Assembly: GCF_001590605.1 (NCBI RefSeq)
Contig: NZ_CP014504.1
Location: 4,402,001 to 4,466,000, forward strand
Direction: 5' to 3'
Source: Pedobacter cryoconitis
GTDB lineage: Bacteria; Bacteroidota; Bacteroidia; Sphingobacteriales; Sphingobacteriaceae
Length of the DNA stretch: 64,000 nucleotides
Numbering within the stretch: position 1 is the stretch's first letter; every line of letters begins with the position of its first letter. The notes below the pieces were generated by a model. The model worked only from the letters and a program-made list of their open reading frames with translations, was not told where the DNA came from and made no database searches. Shown here piece after piece: positions 63,239-64,000 of the stretch. The position numbers and the translations under genes were made by a program.

Positions 63239-63940
63239 ATGAGAAAGTTATTCGTCTTTGCATTTGCTACCTTAATCAGTATTAGTGCTATGGCACAACA
63301 AGTAGATTTACGCAAAAAGATCACCGTTAGCGGAACAGCTGAAATGGAAGTTACCCCGGATATTATTTATTTAAGCATTTCGCTGAAAGAGTATCTGAAG
63401 GATGGTAATAGCAAGAAAAAAGTGGAGATTACAGATTTGGAGAATCAGTTATATAAAGCTATTCAGGCGGCAGGTATTCCTAAGGAGAATTTAATGATCA
63501 ATAGTTTATCCAGTTTCAATACTGCTCCGGAGAAAAAGAAAAATCCTGATTTCTTAGTAAGCAAACAATATCGTTTAAAGGTTACTGACCTGAACAAGTG
63601 GAATGAGATCATTGGTTCGGTTGATCCTAAAGGAGTAGCTTATACAAATGTGGATAGTTATGATTATTCTAAGATTGAGGCTTTAAAGAAAGATTTAAAA
63701 ATTAAAGCTTTACAGGCTGCTAAAGTGAAAGCTACTTACCTGGTTGAGGCTTTAGGTGAGCAATTGGGTGGTGTAATTGATATTCAGGAGCAAGGGAATG
63801 AGAATTATCCTGTTTACCGTGCAAGTGGAATGATGATGAAGTCTGCTATGGTTGATGACAATGGTGGTTCGGCTCCGGAGATCGACTTCAAGAAAATTAA
63901 ATTAAGCTATGTAATGAATACAGTTTTCCAAATTAAATAG
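63239..63940 (+). CDS. SIMPL domain protein (DUF541), secreted
   Basis: 233 aa with a signal peptide (about 1-20, cut after AMA). SIMPL signature: ITVSGTAEMEVTPDIIYLSI near the N-terminus, NLMINSLSSFNTAPE, and KALQAAKVKATYLVEALGEQ. The periplasmic family includes SIMPL of mouse, E. coli YggE and BP26 of Brucella; YggE limits oxidative stress. It stands alone. Confidence 0.9.
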   Translation: MRKLFVFAFATLISISAMAQQVDLRKKITVSGTAEMEVTPDIIYLSISLKEYLKDGNSKKKVEITDLENQLYKAIQAAGIPKENLMINSLSSFNTAPEKKKNPDFLVSKQYRLKVTDLNKWNEIIGSVDPKGVAYTNVDSYDYSKIEALKKDLKIKALQAAKVKATYLVEALGEQLGGVIDIQEQGNENYPVYRASGMMMKSAMVDDNGGSAPEIDFKKIKLSYVMNTVFQIK

Positions 63941-64000
63941 TGACTATTACTGTATACAGTATCTTTAAATTTGACTACCTATTTATTGTTTTTTGATCAT

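Overview
The window looks like a chromosomal segment from a Bacteroidota bacterium of the family Sphingobacteriaceae, most likely a Pedobacter or close relative. The reasons are moderate-to-low GC content, four SusC/SusD pairs, two ECF sigma/FecR-type anti-sigma cassettes, promoters of the Bacteroidota TAnnTTTG type, weak Shine-Dalgarno sequences, and housekeeping genes (recO, dgkA, ileS-dksA-like-lspA, transketolase, RlmF) of the Bacteroidota type. The genus is an inference from protein style; no marker gene here proves it.

Layout. 1-7.7 kb: a PadR regulator cut by the window edge, two small membrane proteins, a protein with a diadenylate-cyclase-like C-terminal domain, rlmF, a Tat-exported alkaline phosphatase, a FucP-type sugar permease, dgkA and recO. 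7.7-10.2 kb: two tandem tRNA-Val(TAC) genes, then an ISL3-like insertion sequence with perfect 24-bp ends and 8-bp target duplications, inserted in the end of a decayed relative, followed by a repeat-rich stretch without a convincing gene. 10.2-17.2 kb: the MoxR/DUF58 cluster (RDD, SpoIIM-like, membrane protein, DUF4129, DUF4350, MoxR ATPase, DUF58). 17.2-19.3 kb: a MarR-GNAT fusion with a palindromic operator candidate, and a tandem universal stress protein. 19.4-25.4 kb: a SAM-I riboswitch leader in front of a SusC/SusD pair, followed by a barnase-like lipoprotein and its barstar.

25.4-47.1 kb is glycan-use territory: a GH92 alpha-mannosidase with SusD/SusC on the minus strand, a divergent ECF sigma/FecR/STN-SusC/SusD cassette, an orphan UpxY/NusG-like antiterminator, transketolase, a GH18 endo-beta-N-acetylglucosaminidase-like lipoprotein, a GH97 glycosidase and an aminopeptidase P. 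GH92 plus GH18 suggests attack on high-mannose N-glycans. 47.4-57.4 kb: a second ECF/FecR/STN-SusC/SusD cassette followed at once by a secreted phosphodiesterase-like/alkaline phosphatase fusion, which suggests uptake of a phosphorylated organic compound. Behind it lies a C1-family cysteine peptidase broken by an apparent one-base deletion. 57.6-64 kb: ileS, a DksA/TraR-like protein, lspA, a 30-bp perfect inverted repeat with a GC-rich spacer, a DUF4304-like protein and a SIMPL-domain protein.

The observations most worth pursuing are the SAM-I riboswitch controlling a SusCD nutrient-import locus with a barnase/barstar pair behind it, the phosphodiesterase/phosphatase fusion tied to a trans-envelope signalling cassette, and a pair of related long hairpin elements embedded in gene-end terminators about 32 kb apart.
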